Shown: positions 43,735-55,647 of the stretch, piece after piece
How positions within the stretch are numbered: position 1 is the stretch's first letter
How the letters are laid out: each line of letters starts with the position of its first letter
NCBI RefSeq assembly: GCF_042100115.1
Contig: NC_091273.1
Span: 2,604,001 to 2,668,000, forward strand
DNA from: Alternaria dauci
Taxonomy: Eukaryota > Ascomycota > Dothideomycetes > Pleosporales > Pleosporaceae
Direction: 5' to 3'
Length of the DNA stretch: 64,000 bases
Position numbers and translations under genes: made by a program
Notes under the pieces: generated by a model
Database searches by the model: none
Told to the model about the DNA's origin: nothing
Seen by the model: the letters and a program-made list of their open reading frames with translations, nothing else

Positions 43735-46001
43735 ATGTTGTTCTTGCCGTTATCGTATTCGATCGGTCTCGTTACCGGACTGCATCCCCTCCCGCCCGTC
43801 TTACCGAGTTACAACAATACGAGTAAACCCAACTTCTCCATCAGCTCGGACACGAGGAAGATATATATCGACAAAAAATTTTCTGGTAAAAGGGACTTTG
43901 AAGGCTTGACCCTCATACCGCCGTCCGCTTATGAATTCGCTGATACACTTCGCGCCGATCTTTCGACGCTCTTCGGTGATCCTTGGACTTTGGAGCAAGT
44001 AGACGACTTTCCTCTCACCGGTATCCACCTTGGCCCGATCCGCGACAGCAACACTCCATTGACATATGAGAATGGCCAATCTACTGAAGAGGGATATGAA
44101 CTTGACGTTACCAACGGTAGTGCGTACATAGGCGGAACTGGTGCGAGGGGCATGTTTTGGGGAACGCGCACTCTATTGCAAGAGCTACTCATTGGGAATG
44201 GATCTCTTCCGACGGGCCGGGTGGTTGACGCGCCCGCGTACAGCACACGCGGATTCATGCTCGATGCAGGGCGTAAATGGTAGGCGATGTCTCTTTACGA
44301 ACTGGATGTGAGACATCCACTGACTTCGTACGCCCACATCTTAGGTACGACAAGCACTTTCTCAAAGAGCTCTGCACATATGCGTCATTCTTCAAGATTT
44401 CGGAATTCCATTACCACTCCAGCGACAATTATCCCTTGAATCGTGGCCGCAATGAGACCTGGCAGAATGTGTTCTCGCACTTTTCCCTGTTTCCAGAAAG
44501 AAACTCTGATCTACAGGGTATTATCCAGCGCCCGAATGAGACACTGTCGCGCGCCGATTTCGAAGAATTCCAGGAACATTGTGCACAACGTGGCGTCACC
44601 GTGATTCCCGAAATCGAAGCTCCAGGTCATGCTCTAGCTATCACAAAATGGAAGCCTGAGTTGGCGCTCGCAAAGAAGGACCTCCTGAACTTGAGCCATC
44701 CAGATGCTATTCCCACAGTCAAAGCAATTTGGTCCGAGTTCCTACCATGGTTTCAAACGAAGGAAGTTCATATTGGCGCTGACGAATACGACCCTGACCT
44801 GGCGGATGATTACATCAACTTCGTCAATGAGATGTCCGATTTTGTCAACAGTACTTCCGGCAAGCGTGTACGCATATGGGGTACTTATGAGCCATCCGAG
44901 AACCTCACCATCTCAAAGGATGTGATCATACAACACTGGCAGTACGGTCAATCAGATCCTGTTGCTCTCCAGGAGGACGGATACAACATCATCAACTCTG
45001 AGGACTGGTGGGCATACATGAGTCTCAAGAATGATCACATGCCTATTCTACCAGCACCATACCCCCAGTTTTATAACGTCACGCGCACAATGAACTTTGC
45101 CAATATTCCAGGCTGGCAGTGGGAGCCGTCGCTTTACAACCCATTCAACACCACAGAGCAGATACAGCCCGGTGCTAGCGGCAACAAGGGCACTATCCTC
45201 GCAGCTTGGAATGACAATGGCCCGGATGCGACTACCCAGCTCGAAGCCTACTACGCGATGCGTGAGGGTATACCGGTCATGGCGGCACGTGCTTGGTCTG
45301 GTGCGCGAGGTGTGAAGATTGCCTCGGACGAGTTATCAGAAAGCGTTACGTTCTTAGTATGTATAGCGAAGAGCGAAAGCGATGCACTTTGACCTTGCGG
45401 CTAACTTGTGACTGATTAGGCCGCTAGAGCTCCAGGACAAAACTTGGATCGACGTTTCAAAAGCGCACAGGTAGATATGCAAAGCTCAACGCTGCTGTCG
45501 TGGGAAAGCCCTCTCAATGGTAGCACTGCGACGTTAGGTATTGGCTCGTATGGACCACCATACACACTTACCCTGGAGATATCTTCATCGTTCACCTTGT
45601 CTGGGCCTGATACTTCGCTATCTCTAGTCAGTTCTTCCAACACATCCGGCGGCAGCACTGAAACACTCATGTTCACCACCGCGGATGGTTTCGACTATCC
45701 TCTACGTTCCGCGTCCCCTGACGATGGCTTCGATGTTGGCCATCCGGGCCGCATATGGACGAATCAGTCTTCATCTTCTCACGAGCCAGTACCTATCACA
45801 CTTCCGACTATATTGCGTATAAAGACGGATGTAGTCAACGGCAGTCGCGTATGGGCCAACGATACGTTTGTGGGACGTTTCGAAGTGTTCGTGTTTGGGG
45901 GACGCAACACACTGTTTAGCTGGAGTCAGATGGCTCTTGTTGCACCGCTAGACTCGATAGAGGGTGGCATCAAAAGTCTCATACTGCAGGCTGGGACCTA
46001 A
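43735..46001 (+). CDS. GH20 beta-N-acetylhexosaminidase, secreted
   Basis: Three exons (43735-44279, 44345-45356, 45420-46001) encode 712 aa; introns are 65 and 63 nt with GTAGGC/TAG and GTATGT/TAG ends. A signal peptide covers about residues 1-16. A GH20b-type N-terminal domain follows, then the TIM barrel starting near STRGFMLDAGRKWYDKHFLK. The catalytic pair is in HIGADEYD (D328, E329), where the more common fungal enzyme has GGDE. Other barrel motifs seen are FHYHSSDNYPL, VIPEIEAPGHA and IWGTYEP. A beta-rich C-terminal region of about 190 residues contains many N-x-S/T sites. The enzyme should act outside the cell, releasing N-acetylhexosamines from glycans or chitin fragments. The altered motif and extra C-terminal domain put it in a different branch from the usual NagA-type chitinolytic enzyme. 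Confidence 0.9.
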
Positions 46002-46235
46002 CTTAATGTTTTATAATAGTGTAGTGGCAGTTATGAATGACCACTAGCGAATCTTGCTCAAGACCTGTGCTCGTCTTGTTCCTTGGTGCTCGCCGCCAGG
46101 CTTAAATATCAATGAAAAGGATGATCGAAACCCATCTCCGAGTCGATGTACAAGTTCACAATCACCACTGCAGTAGTCAAGCTGATCAGAATACTTACTA
46201 GTATGTACGAACTTTTATGACATTGAATACTTTTC

Positions 46236-47370
46236 TCAGTATGTCGCTGTCAACCGTTGAATCAAGTAGTCTCCACTCAGTATGTCTCCGTACTTCCTTC
46301 CTTCTTTCTCGTGTGTTCCTGGGATGGCTTCGATCTTGCGCTCGTAATTCGGGTTGCAAAAGTAGGCTATTGAGTATCTGGGTGGGTATTCGTCCTTGTC
46401 TGCATCCTCCAGTCTTGGTGGTGGCTCCACGACACGGTGCAACGTCGACTTGATAGTATCGTTCGACCAGCGCGCCAACAGATCGCCAGCGTTGATTACG
46501 ATGGTGCCTTCAATAGGGGTGGCGTTGACGAATGTGCCTTTCGGTGAGCGAACTTGGAGACCACCACGTGTATCTTGGAAGAGGAGGGTTATAGAGCCTG
46601 TAATCATGTCAGTCGCTAGCTTCTTCTAGCATCTTCAGTCGTTCGCCATACCGTAGTCACTGTGTTCTCCTGCGCGGACCTGCAGCTGCCCATCATTCCT
46701 CTTGAAGATGTTTTTGGACACACCAGGGTAGTGCAACAGGCGCAACGTGTTGTCGCCCGCATCTGTGAAGCCATCAAACCACGTCTCCTCAATGCCCATA
46801 CCCAGTGCGATAGCGCGCATGACTTGCATGTGGAGGCTCTTGCATGTCTCAAAGAAGCTCATCATCTGCTCCTTGAACTCCTTCGCATCGTCGTCTCCGC
46901 TTGGCCACATGTTTGGTGTTTCGGGCTGGTCATCGCGTCCAATCTCCATGCTCTCCTTTAGATCTGGCACCAAAGCGCGCATCTCCGCCTCTGTACCCGT
47001 CTCTTCCAGCACCACCAGTTTCTCCCGCCCCTGTGTGACGTAGCCGCGGTTGGCGGCAGCGGAATACCATGCTAGCTTATCCTTTTGCTCTTTTGGTCGT
47101 GCGAAGAATTTGGCGGAATGGGAGAATACGGTGGAGACGGTCGAGGGAGATATGCCGTGGTTCTTTAGGTAGACAAAGCCCGTGTTCTGGAAACCTTTGA
47201 GGACGGCGTCGGCGGTTTGCTTCTTCGCGTTGGCATCACCAGAAAGGAAGGCAGAAAAGTCGATGAGCTGTAGGTTGTCAGATGCTGAGCAAGATCTGTA
47301 GTTGGGTATAGAATACCGGAATCTCTAGGTCATCCTGGGAGACAGCGGAGTCTACTTTGATATTGGCCAT
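46236..47370 (-). CDS. 2-oxoglutarate-Fe(II) dioxygenase (IPNS-like)
   Basis: Three exons on the minus strand (47370-47317, 47267-46652, 46597-46236) give 343 aa; introns of 49 and 54 nt close in phase. The short first exon joins to give LEIPLIDFSAFLSGD, the usual start of the DIOX_N domain. The iron-binding facial triad is visible: H-x-D in EHSDYGS (split by the second intron) and the distal His in STLHRVVEP. The 2OG-binding R-x-S is in YPPRYSIAYF. The fold is that of isopenicillin N synthase/ACC oxidase-like enzymes, which oxidise small molecules using 2-oxoglutarate and O2. No substrate can be assigned. The surrounding genes show no biosynthetic cluster. The protein ends LIQRLTATY, a common fungal family terminus. 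Confidence 0.9.
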
Positions 47371-48402
47371 GGCGTTGTTCGTTGACGCGTTGCTTAGGGT
47401 CGAACTTCTGCGATGCAGGGGAACGGCTTCTAAAGAGACAGACACGCGTGCTAGAAATGATGGCACTAAGATCAGGCCATTGATGCGGTGCCAGCGGCCA
47501 TCTCCGTCGCTCAGCCATGATGGGATAGCTAGGTGTTGTTGGCGGGGTTGTTGCCGAAGACAGAAGGTGTACACGAGCGCGATAAGGCTAATGGTGGGGT
47601 CGGTCGGCTGGAATCTCAACACCACGCTAACATCGTGACAGCAATCTCCACCTATCACAAACATCTCGAAGGTTTCGAGTGCCAACCTACACATCAAAGA
47701 CTTGCAAGAATATAGGCATAGAAAAAGATGTACAGGGGTGAGCTCACCAGCATCTTCTCTTTCAGAATGGCTTGATAGCGATGGCTCAATCAGTTGCTTT
47801 ATTAACCATTACCTATATTTAGAACATTTCAGTCGCGGTCGACAAGCTCACATACCAGTGTTCCCTCAGATGGTATGACATACATTGAGAACGCGTTTAT
47901 AATACTCGACATGTGCAATCTATCTCTCTCGCTTCGTACCCACGAAGAATGCTTTCGAAAGACACGACAAGTGCGGTCAATTATCAGGTATTCGTCAACT
48001 ATTGATAGACAAGAGTACACAGGACCTATGTGGCTCAATTTGAGTTCGCTCAAAGATGTTGAGATAGGGAATGGAGAGGAAGAAGTGAGCTGCCTCCTAC
48101 TTTGTTGTTCGTTGCATTTGATATCTAGGCAGGTATATCCCGCAGTATCTCAAGGCAACCAGATCAACATACATGTATCAGTGAGAGCAAAAGCTTCCAG
48201 GCATACCCTATAGAATAAGCAAACGTAGTGTCTATTACTCTTTCACTTCACACCTCACCAGTCTTGGCGTGCAACTTTTCTACTCAAGCTCAGCCACCGA
48301 AACCAATCCAAACCACCTCAACAACCTCAATTGCGCTTGTGTTTTGCGCAGAGTTTTGCTTCAGATCCAAGCTAATCTTCCTCTCCGACAGCAACTACCA
48401 TC
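47371..48402. other. Divergent intergenic region
   Basis: 1.0 kb between the dioxygenase gene (minus) and the small hypothetical gene (plus). A minus-strand frame overlapping the dioxygenase start (47278-47697) is leader, not a separate gene. Nothing else is supported. Confidence 0.55.
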
Positions 48403-48843
48403 ATGTCCAACCTCCGGTACAGCATGTCAGGCCTCGAGCCAACCGCGCAGTCTACATCCTCTCCACCTCCGTCAATCAAGATCTCACCCCCCTCGACACC
48501 CAGTGCCGAGAGCGCAGCAGACATCCTCACTACTCTCCGCGCCCATCAGTTCATGCTCACCAACCTCTACGTAGCCCAAAACGACGCTTACACCTCTGCC
48601 TACACCGACTTCGTAAATCAGTGCGTAGTGGGGGATATGGTGCACGCGGAGATCAAGCGTATTGTTTTCAAGCTATTGAAGCAGCAGAAAGACATCATGC
48701 TGTTTCAGACCTTCCTATGGAATTTCCGGGAACTTGTTGTCGGACTGGAGAACGAAACGATCTTCAGGCGCAGCAATGGTTACGCAGCTCGACGGGCGGG
48801 AATTGGCGGAGGATACGAACAGGGTTTGATGCTGGCGCGTTGA
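48403..48843 (+). CDS. Small hypothetical protein
   Basis: Single exon, 146 aa. The ATG at 48403 follows a pyrimidine-rich leader. The first 40 residues are Ser/Pro-rich and disordered. Residues 42-120 form a compact helical region (ILTTLRAHQFMLTNLYVAQN, then EIKRIVFKLLKQQKDIMLFQ), and the tail is Gly/Arg-rich. There are no Cys motifs, signal peptide or membrane span. An overlapping frame at 48228-48929 is Arg/Ser-rich and unlike protein, so this frame is preferred. Family unknown. Confidence 0.55.
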   Translation: MSNLRYSMSGLEPTAQSTSSPPPSIKISPPSTPSAESAADILTTLRAHQFMLTNLYVAQNDAYTSAYTDFVNQCVVGDMVHAEIKRIVFKLLKQQKDIMLFQTFLWNFRELVVGLENETIFRRSNGYAARRAGIGGGYEQGLMLAR

Positions 48844-49256
48844 TGGGGCCAGCTCTTGGGCGTCCACGGTACGTTGTAGCGATGTGGAAGAAACGGGTTG
48901 TGGGCTGTTATTGCCGGAAGGGATGTTGAGTGTATTGTAAAGATGGCTGGCACAACATGAATGCTGGAAACTATTGGAACATAAAGAAGGAACTCAATCG
49001 TCGCGTACGGTGACTAGACTACCAAGGGAGAAGGGGATATTGTCAAAGGCGGACTGTACTTACTTTCTCCAAACGACACAACCACTAAATGCCAGCCCAT
49101 GATGCAACAGCTTTGATTAGATGTATATATGCGTGTATCGCTACGCACCTTGGACAAACTGAGTCGACCTCCATTTATACAGACGGATATCCCATGCCAT
49201 CAAAACGCCCAAAACACCGCGTATATATCACATGCTAGAAGTACGAGTCCGTTCGA
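48844..49256. other. Convergent intergenic region
   Basis: 413 bases between the small hypothetical gene and the POL3 stop at 49257. No gene seen. Confidence 0.6.
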
Positions 49257-52200
49257 TCACCATAGCGCCGCGTCCTTGTCGAAACGCACCAGCTCTTTGC
49301 CTGCATCCTCAACGTCCTTCCTCGCCTTCATGCGCATGTAGAAGATTGGGCAATCCTTTGACGCGCAGATGACCTCACAGTGAACACTGCCTTGGCATCG
49401 CTGGCATTGCGTCCAAAGGCGTGAAAAGCGAACCTCGAGTTCGCTGACTTTGCCGAGCGTCTTTGTGTACAGCTCGGCGATACGAGGCCGACAGTTCTCA
49501 CAAACGGCACCATCCTTCTCATGTGCAGCGGTCAATGGCTTCTTGCATCCCATGCATGTTTGCGTCTTCTTTGCGAATTTCATCAAACCACCCATGGTGG
49601 GTGCCGCGACGGTGATGGAACGCGTGTGGTCACCAGTAAGTAGCGATGCTGCCTTTTTCTCACCCAGGATAGGTTCGAAAATTCTGCCAAGTGGTTTCGC
49701 GAGTTGGTTGTCCAGATAGTAACGCGTGTCGATAGGTAAGTTGTTCTCGAGAACATAGAGAGGATCTTCAGACTTCTCAAAGTTCTTCGCACCTGTGGCG
49801 GCTCTGATCATGACGTAGGCGACACGGTCACCCAGTGCAGGCGCTGAACCCGCGTCGCGCTTCTTCATACGTTCTGCGAGTTCAACGTGAGCTTGTTTGT
49901 TGGCATAGCCACCCGTTCCGTCCTTGTTTTCCTGCTTGGTGAGGGCTTTGGTGATCACCAGGTTGGACATGTCCACCTTGTTCTGCAGAAGATCTGCAAT
50001 AGTCTCCTTGACGAACCTGATTTGACGTTAGTAGGTGAGCAAGTAGGGCGGTGGAATGACTTACTCTTGGGCACCTTCCGGATCCTGGTCGATTAACAGC
50101 ATGCGCAAGGAGGTTTCAATGACAGTCTGGACCAGACGGCAGTTGTCACGACGGACTGTTTCAATACCCTTCGTGTCCATCTTGTCCCATTTGTTTGGGT
50201 TGGTCCAGTACAGACCCGCGTAACGCTTCTTGTTGATGAGCAGGTAGGGGAAGTAGACCTTCTCAAACTCCAGTTTAATGGGCTTGATGAACTTTGAAGA
50301 CACATACATCGCAGCTTCCTCGCCCAATTTCATAGCTTCTGCGAGCTCCGAGGTGCCGAACTTGACCATGACGGAATCGGTGTCACCGTAGATGACCTCG
50401 GCGTCGTGTGTATATCCGTTTGCGATGGTGTACTTTGCCTCTACCTCGGCTTTGGTCTTTTCGATCATTTGACGACCAAAACTTGTGGTACTACTTGCGA
50501 TAGCAAGACATGGCAGCTTTCCGTTGGTGGCACCCGTCAGTCCGTAAACTGAGTTGGCGCTGACTTTCAGGGCCAACTGACGACCGTTCAGCACAGCCTT
50601 CTTGAAGGGGTCGGTCTCGACTGCCAGCTCTCTCTTCGCCCTCTTACGTGCACCTAGCAACTCCTCCAGAATCTCCGTCAAGAGTCCTTTACGTGTCTTT
50701 GCTGTGCAAAACATGTCGCCGTTCGGAGTGACAATGTAATCCTCGTCCTTCTTCATCTTGAGCTTCTCTACTGTCTGCTTGTCGAGCCAGGTCGTATAGC
50801 AGAGGTTGTGAGCCTGCATGATACTGGGATAAAGCGAAGCGAAATCGAGAGTTGCGACAGGTTCCTTGTAGTAGCCGCGCTTGGGCTCGATGACAGTCGC
50901 ACCTTCGTACTGGTCGCCGTTGTCGCCTTGGTTTGGGAGATCCGGAACGATGAGTTGATGCTCAAGGGCTTTACGGAACAATTGGCTGATGAAGCGAACC
51001 TGTTGTCCTCTGGCAAGAAGGTAGTTGAAAGGCACACCTGTGACACGAGCCATCTCCGTGTAGTTGACCAGGCACATGAGCTTGTCGAGCAGTCGCTGTG
51101 GTAAATAGGCGTCCTTCAAACAATACACAGCTAATCGTCGCCGGGAATTGGAGTCGCCGTTGAACAGCTCTGTGATCATGCTGTGGTGTACGTCCTCTTT
51201 TTGCTCTTTGAGAAAATGAGCGCATACCGAATTGAGCGTATAACTTCGCAGCTGATGGTCTCGCTGGATGAGCTGCAACAAGTCGAGCTGCAGACGGCCA
51301 TTGGTGTTGGTGGTCTTTGTGTCTCGGTTTCCCAGCTGTTTACTCGAGAAGTTGGAAGTCTCTACCTTGGACTGTACTGTCTTCAGTCGAGACCAATACG
51401 GGAACTTTTGTAGTTTGAGGTGTTTTGCACGATCGAGCAAATACGGAAAGTCGAAGTTGTTGATGTTGTAACCGATGACGACGTCTGGGTCGACCTCCTC
51501 CAGGAAGTCGCGCCACTTCATCAGCATCTCGCCTTCATCCTGGAAAGACAAGACCTGTGTCGCAACAATAGGGCTGACAGTGTCTAGACAGAAGACGTTC
51601 CTGACAAAGGGTTTCTGCTCTCCGTATCGTGTAACGACATTCGCGATTTGGATAACGGGGTCGATGTTTGCCTCGGGAAAGACACCTTTGCGGCCAGCGC
51701 ACTCGATATCGAAAGAGAGGATGCGGAGAGGGGCAAGCTTAGCCCATTCGCCTTCGGACTGGTGGGCAATGAGATCGCTGTAGTGTAGCTTTGCCTCAAT
51801 CTGACAGTTGGAGTGTCGTTCGCGAGGGCTGATCATCCTGTACTTCCCGGCTGGTACTTCGACCCAGCACATGCCGGTGACCTGGAATGTCAGTGACGCA
51901 ATAACCTAGTTGCCAAACCGACATACCTTGGTGTCAATCATGAAACGCAGCACGTAGGCGATGTTGTCGAAAGTGAGGATACCATCCTCTCTGGCCGGCC
52001 AGAGTCGCTTGTAATTGGCATTGCCCTTTTGCACCATCATTCGGACGCGGTTGATCATCTTCGGGTCTGTGACGGTGATCTTGAGGTATGGGCTCTTCTG
52101 GTTACCCTGGAAGCGCAATATGTTCTCTCTCATACACATCTGTACTGACGCGATGACGGCTGAGTGCTGGTTGAAGGTCTTCTGGCATTCGCTCTCCAGG

Positions 52201-52749
52201 AAGATTTTGTACGGTTCACAGTCCTCCTTGTGGAAGTTGAGGGGCGCGGCGACGTAGAAGTAATGTTGGAAACCGGTAACGTGGATGAGAACGGAGTGGC
52301 CAGTCTGTTATACATAGTCAGCTCAAGGTGACATATGCCGTCTGCGTGTTGCTCACCTCGGTTACACCAAAGAGCTTGACCGTCGTCTTGCCACCGTCGA
52401 GTACGCCTTCTTCAGCCTCAATCTGTTGGAAGACGAGGTTCTGTGTCATCTCGTTGAAGTCTTCGGGCAAGGGAGGCCGCCGCCATTGCTGGTCATTCTC
52501 TGTGTTGTCTTTCTTCAGCGACTCCATGTCCTGCGTCATCTTCTCCAACGTCTGTTCAAACTCGCTCGGGCCCACCTGGCTCGAGTTGAAGGAGCCATTG
52601 ACGTTCCTTTGTGGCGCCCTGCTCTTTTCGTTGCCATTCTGAATCTTCAGCTTCTTCGACGAGTGGGGCGACGCCTGTACGTTTGTGCGGGTGCTCGATG
52701 TTTCGGCGAGGGCGCGTTTCGCCGGCGCTCTGGTGACGGCGCCTGGCAT
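49257..52749 (-). CDS. pol3: DNA polymerase delta catalytic subunit
   Basis: Four exons on the minus strand (52749-52357, 52304-51927, 51881-50065, 50016-49257) encode 1115 aa, close to yeast Pol3. Introns are 52, 45 and 48 nt. The exonuclease I motif is [14 protein letters not shown] (D315, E317). Polymerase motifs are [10 protein letters not shown] (D603), the finger helix [13 protein letters not shown] and YGDTDSV (D757, D759). The C-terminus carries CysA (CMGC, CENC near 1017-1038) and CysB (CQRC to CASKDC near 1067-1085), the latter binding the iron-sulphur cluster needed for partner subunits. The enzyme replicates the lagging strand with proofreading. The ATG at 52749 is the first in frame; a frame extending 8 codons upstream begins with GTG. 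An ACGCGA element upstream resembles a cell-cycle box. Confidence 0.97.
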
Positions 52750-53223
52750 GTTGAAGATGTGACCGGCAGACACGACGCCTTGGAGCGTGGTAGGTGACGG
52801 GTGGCGGATGCGTGTTTGTTGCTGGTGGAGTAGATGGATGGATAGTGCCTAGGGAGAACGCGAAAGCGTGTCGCAGGCGCGAGCGCGTCATCCCTGCTAA
52901 TTGATTTACGCCACGCTAGCCGTCGCTTGTCATCCCAACCCTCTCTGCACCCTCTTGCATCACCGCATGCTAGAGAATGTGTTCTCTGATTGGACGGTCG
53001 GTGATCCTGGCACTATATGTAAAAGGTCTTTGCTACCTCCTTGTCTTGTGACTGCTGATAGGTGCAGCCTTGTCGCTTCGTTCTTCAACGGCTGTAGGCC
53101 GTGTCATCATATGGGTCCTTTAGTCACTGGAAACTAATAACTCCATACATAACTTGCCGCTTCCCCCAACATGCTCCACGTAAAGCCTTTGCACACCCAA
53201 AAGCCATCTATACTGCCTCCACC
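52750..53223. other. Divergent promoter region, POL3 and GNAT genes
   Basis: 474 bases with GC-rich stretches near the POL3 side. Holds AACGCGAAA at 52857-52865 and an inverted CCAAT (ATTGG) near 52989. No gene. Confidence 0.55.
52857..52865 (+). promoter_or_regulatory. MCB-like cell-cycle element upstream of POL3
   Basis: AACGCGAAA, about 110 bases upstream of the POL3 ATG. It matches the ACGCG core used by MBF-type regulators of replication genes in yeasts. Function inferred from position and motif only. Confidence 0.4.
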
Positions 53224-53961
53224 ATGGCCAACAACAACGACCATGTTATAATTGCGCCTTTCGAGACCGAGCAAGATTTCAGGCAAGGACAGCACTGTCT
53301 TTCCGAAGCCTTCGGTCGTCAGGCCAAAGATGCTGTTTGGAGGCTGATGACACCGGGCTGGGATACAGACGAGGGACAGACGAAGCACGCCCAAACCCTG
53401 ATGAAGCGATGGCAGTCCACCACTACCAACAAAGCCGGACAACCCAACGCCCTCTACCTCAAGGCCACTCTGCCTGACCCTGACAAGCAGGGCGAAAGAC
53501 GAGTCGTTGGCATGGCCATCTGGAAGCAGTTGTCCTTCGTCGAAGGCTACGGCGATCCTTTTTCCAGCGATATGAGTGCTGCTCTTGCCGACTACGACGA
53601 AAAGAACAAACGCTTTGCAACACAGATGTTCAACTCGTTATGGAAACGGCGCATCGAGTACATGCACGAGATCGAGAAGTCAGACCGCAACCCTCCTGCC
53701 ATCTTTACCTTGGACATCTGTGCTGTTGACCCGGCATATTCGCGTCGCGGCATTGCTACTAAGCTGGTCGAGGCCGGCCTTGCAGAGGCAAAGAAGAGGG
53801 GTGACCTGGAGTGCACAACAGAGGGTAGCGCTATGGGAAGAGCCGTTTACAGGAGGCTAGGGTTCAAAGACGAGGGTACAGGAGACATTGAGTGGGAGGT
53901 CGATGAGGAGTTCAAGACCTGGGACAAGCCACCCAACGTCTTCTTGAGGACTGGTGCCTGA
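53224..53961 (+). CDS. GNAT-family N-acetyltransferase
   Basis: Single exon, 245 aa from the ATG at 53224; the frame is open upstream to 53101 but that part looks like leader. The acetyl-CoA binding motif A is AVDPAYSRRGIATKLVEAGL (about residues 161-180: x-Q/R-x-x-G-I/A pattern, here RRGIA). It is preceded by strand IFTLDICAV and followed by motif B with YRRLGFKDEG. The N-terminal part includes a helix-rich region with several Trp. This is the layout of small-molecule or antibiotic-type GNATs widespread in ascomycetes. The acceptor is unknown. It shares a divergent promoter with POL3, which is probably coincidental. Confidence 0.88.
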   Translation: MANNNDHVIIAPFETEQDFRQGQHCLSEAFGRQAKDAVWRLMTPGWDTDEGQTKHAQTLMKRWQSTTTNKAGQPNALYLKATLPDPDKQGERRVVGMAIWKQLSFVEGYGDPFSSDMSAALADYDEKNKRFATQMFNSLWKRRIEYMHEIEKSDRNPPAIFTLDICAVDPAYSRRGIATKLVEAGLAEAKKRGDLECTTEGSAMGRAVYRRLGFKDEGTGDIEWEVDEEFKTWDKPPNVFLRTGA

Positions 53962-54323
53962 TCGATCACGCTGATGGGCTGAGGTGTTTTTGACCCACTC
54001 CAGAACGCCGTACGTAACAAACATCACAACCTGCCAAAATGTCATATCTCAGTCGCGGGCATCTCCGTCGGCGGCTGAACTACTGTATCCGTAGCTTCTT
54101 GCCACTTGGGGAAGGTGGGATGCTGGACGCCGCGTAGGTGGGGCAGTCCGAAGTTACCCCACCAATGTCTAAACACTCACAATACGTCTCAACTTCCAGT
54201 CTGAACAGTCTGCCGTGTCTGGTATCTTCTTCAACTTTTCAACATCGCGCTTAGAGTACTCAAACATTGCAGAAAAATCCAATAACAGCATTTGACGCGT
54301 AGAACGCGTCCCAATTGGCCAAC
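53962..54323. other. Intergenic, upstream of amidohydrolase gene
   Basis: 362 bases. Two ACGCGT hexamers occur at 54295-54300 and 54304-54309, 9 bases apart and 15-24 bases before the ATG. No gene. Confidence 0.55.
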
Positions 54324-55462
54324 ATGACGATCGTCGACATACACACACATGTTTACCCTCCTAAATACATGGAACTCTTGCGTTCGCGAACGACCGTACC
54401 ATACGTACGAACCTTCCCTGACGCACCAGACTCGGCACGTCTCGTCATCCTGCCAGGCGAAGATGATCCATCAACGCCTTCAACCTCACGAGGCCGCCCA
54501 ATCGGCTCGGAGTACTACGAGATCAAGGAGAAGATAGCCTTCATGGACCTGCACAAGATTGACAAGTCAGTCATCTCATTGGCAAACCCATGGCTTGACT
54601 TCCTTCCCGCGGAAGAAGCTGGAGACGCAGCAAAGAAGATCAACGACGATGTCAACGATCAATGCTCACAGTACCCCGGCCGGTTGTACTTTTTCGGCAC
54701 CCTTCCACTCTCCGCGTCGCCCGATGTCATAACCGCCGAGATTGAGAGACTGAGCACGCTCAAGTATGCGCGTGGCGTCATCATGGGAACTTCTGGTCTT
54801 GGACAAGGTCTAGACGACGAGAACCTCGATCCCGTCTACGCAGCGCTGGAAAAACATCAACAACTCATCTTCCTCCACCCACATTACGGCCTACCTACAT
54901 CTGTCTACGGACCCCGAGCGAGCGATTACGGACACGTGCTACCACTCGCGCTCGGCTTTCCCTTGGAGACGACCATCGCCGTGAGCCGGATGCTGTTGAG
55001 CGGCGTCTGGGATCGATTTACAAAGCTGAGCGTATTGTTGGCGCATTCTGGAGGTACACTGCCGTTCTTGGCTGGTCGCATCGAGTCTTGTATCCTGCAT
55101 GATGGGCACCTGAAGAAGCATGGCAAGACGCAGAACAGGAGAAATGTTTGGGATATCTTGAAGACGAACATCTATCTGGATGCTGTCATTTACTCGGAAG
55201 TAGGTCTTGGAGCAGCACTTGCTGCGTCTGGATCTGATCGGTTGATGTTTGGTGAGTACATATGCCGCAGAGTGTGCAATTGAAACTGACAATCATAGGT
55301 ACTGATCATCCATTCTTCCCGCCGCTCGAGGAAGACGCCACAGAATGGCATAGTGTGAATGCGAACTACGGGGCCATCTCAAAGGCGTTTTCCACAGACG
55401 ACAAGAAGGCACAAGAAGTTCTTGGTGGTAACGCAGTGCGCATATTAAGATTAGACTCGTAA
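54324..55462 (+). CDS. Amidohydrolase-2 family, ACMSD-like decarboxylase
   Basis: Two exons (54324-55251 and 55299-55462) with a 47-nt intron give 363 aa. The first in-frame ATG is at 54324; a longer frame begins with TTG. Metal ligands of the family are visible: H-x-H in VDIHTHVYPP at the N-terminus, His in FLHPHYG near the middle, and Asp in FGTDHPFFPP restored by splicing across the intron. Residues in between form the TIM barrel, including GVIMGTSGLGQGL and LSVLLAHSGGTLPF. Family members decarboxylate aromatic acids without a cofactor: ACMSD on 2-amino-3-carboxymuconate semialdehyde, and related fungal enzymes on 2,3- or 2,6-dihydroxybenzoate or 5-carboxyuracil. Which one applies is not decidable by eye. 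It is a cytosolic zinc- or manganese-dependent enzyme. Confidence 0.88.
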
Positions 55463-55647
55463 TTGCTCAGTCTCCGTGTCCACACCTACTCTTCTCATCT
55501 GTTCCCGTGCTACTGCTTCCTCAACTCTCGACAACAAGGCCAAGAAGTCAATGGAAATGACGGTGAACGTGGAAACCTCGAGCGCGATTAACAAGAACAT
55601 GGAATTCTAGGACATCTTCCGCGGTCGTACTGAATGCTATGTGACAA

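Noticed and set aside
48228..48929. 233-codon frame overlapping the small hypothetical gene
   Set aside because: Arg/Ser/Pro-biased composition typical of a shadow frame; the 146-aa frame inside it looks like real protein.
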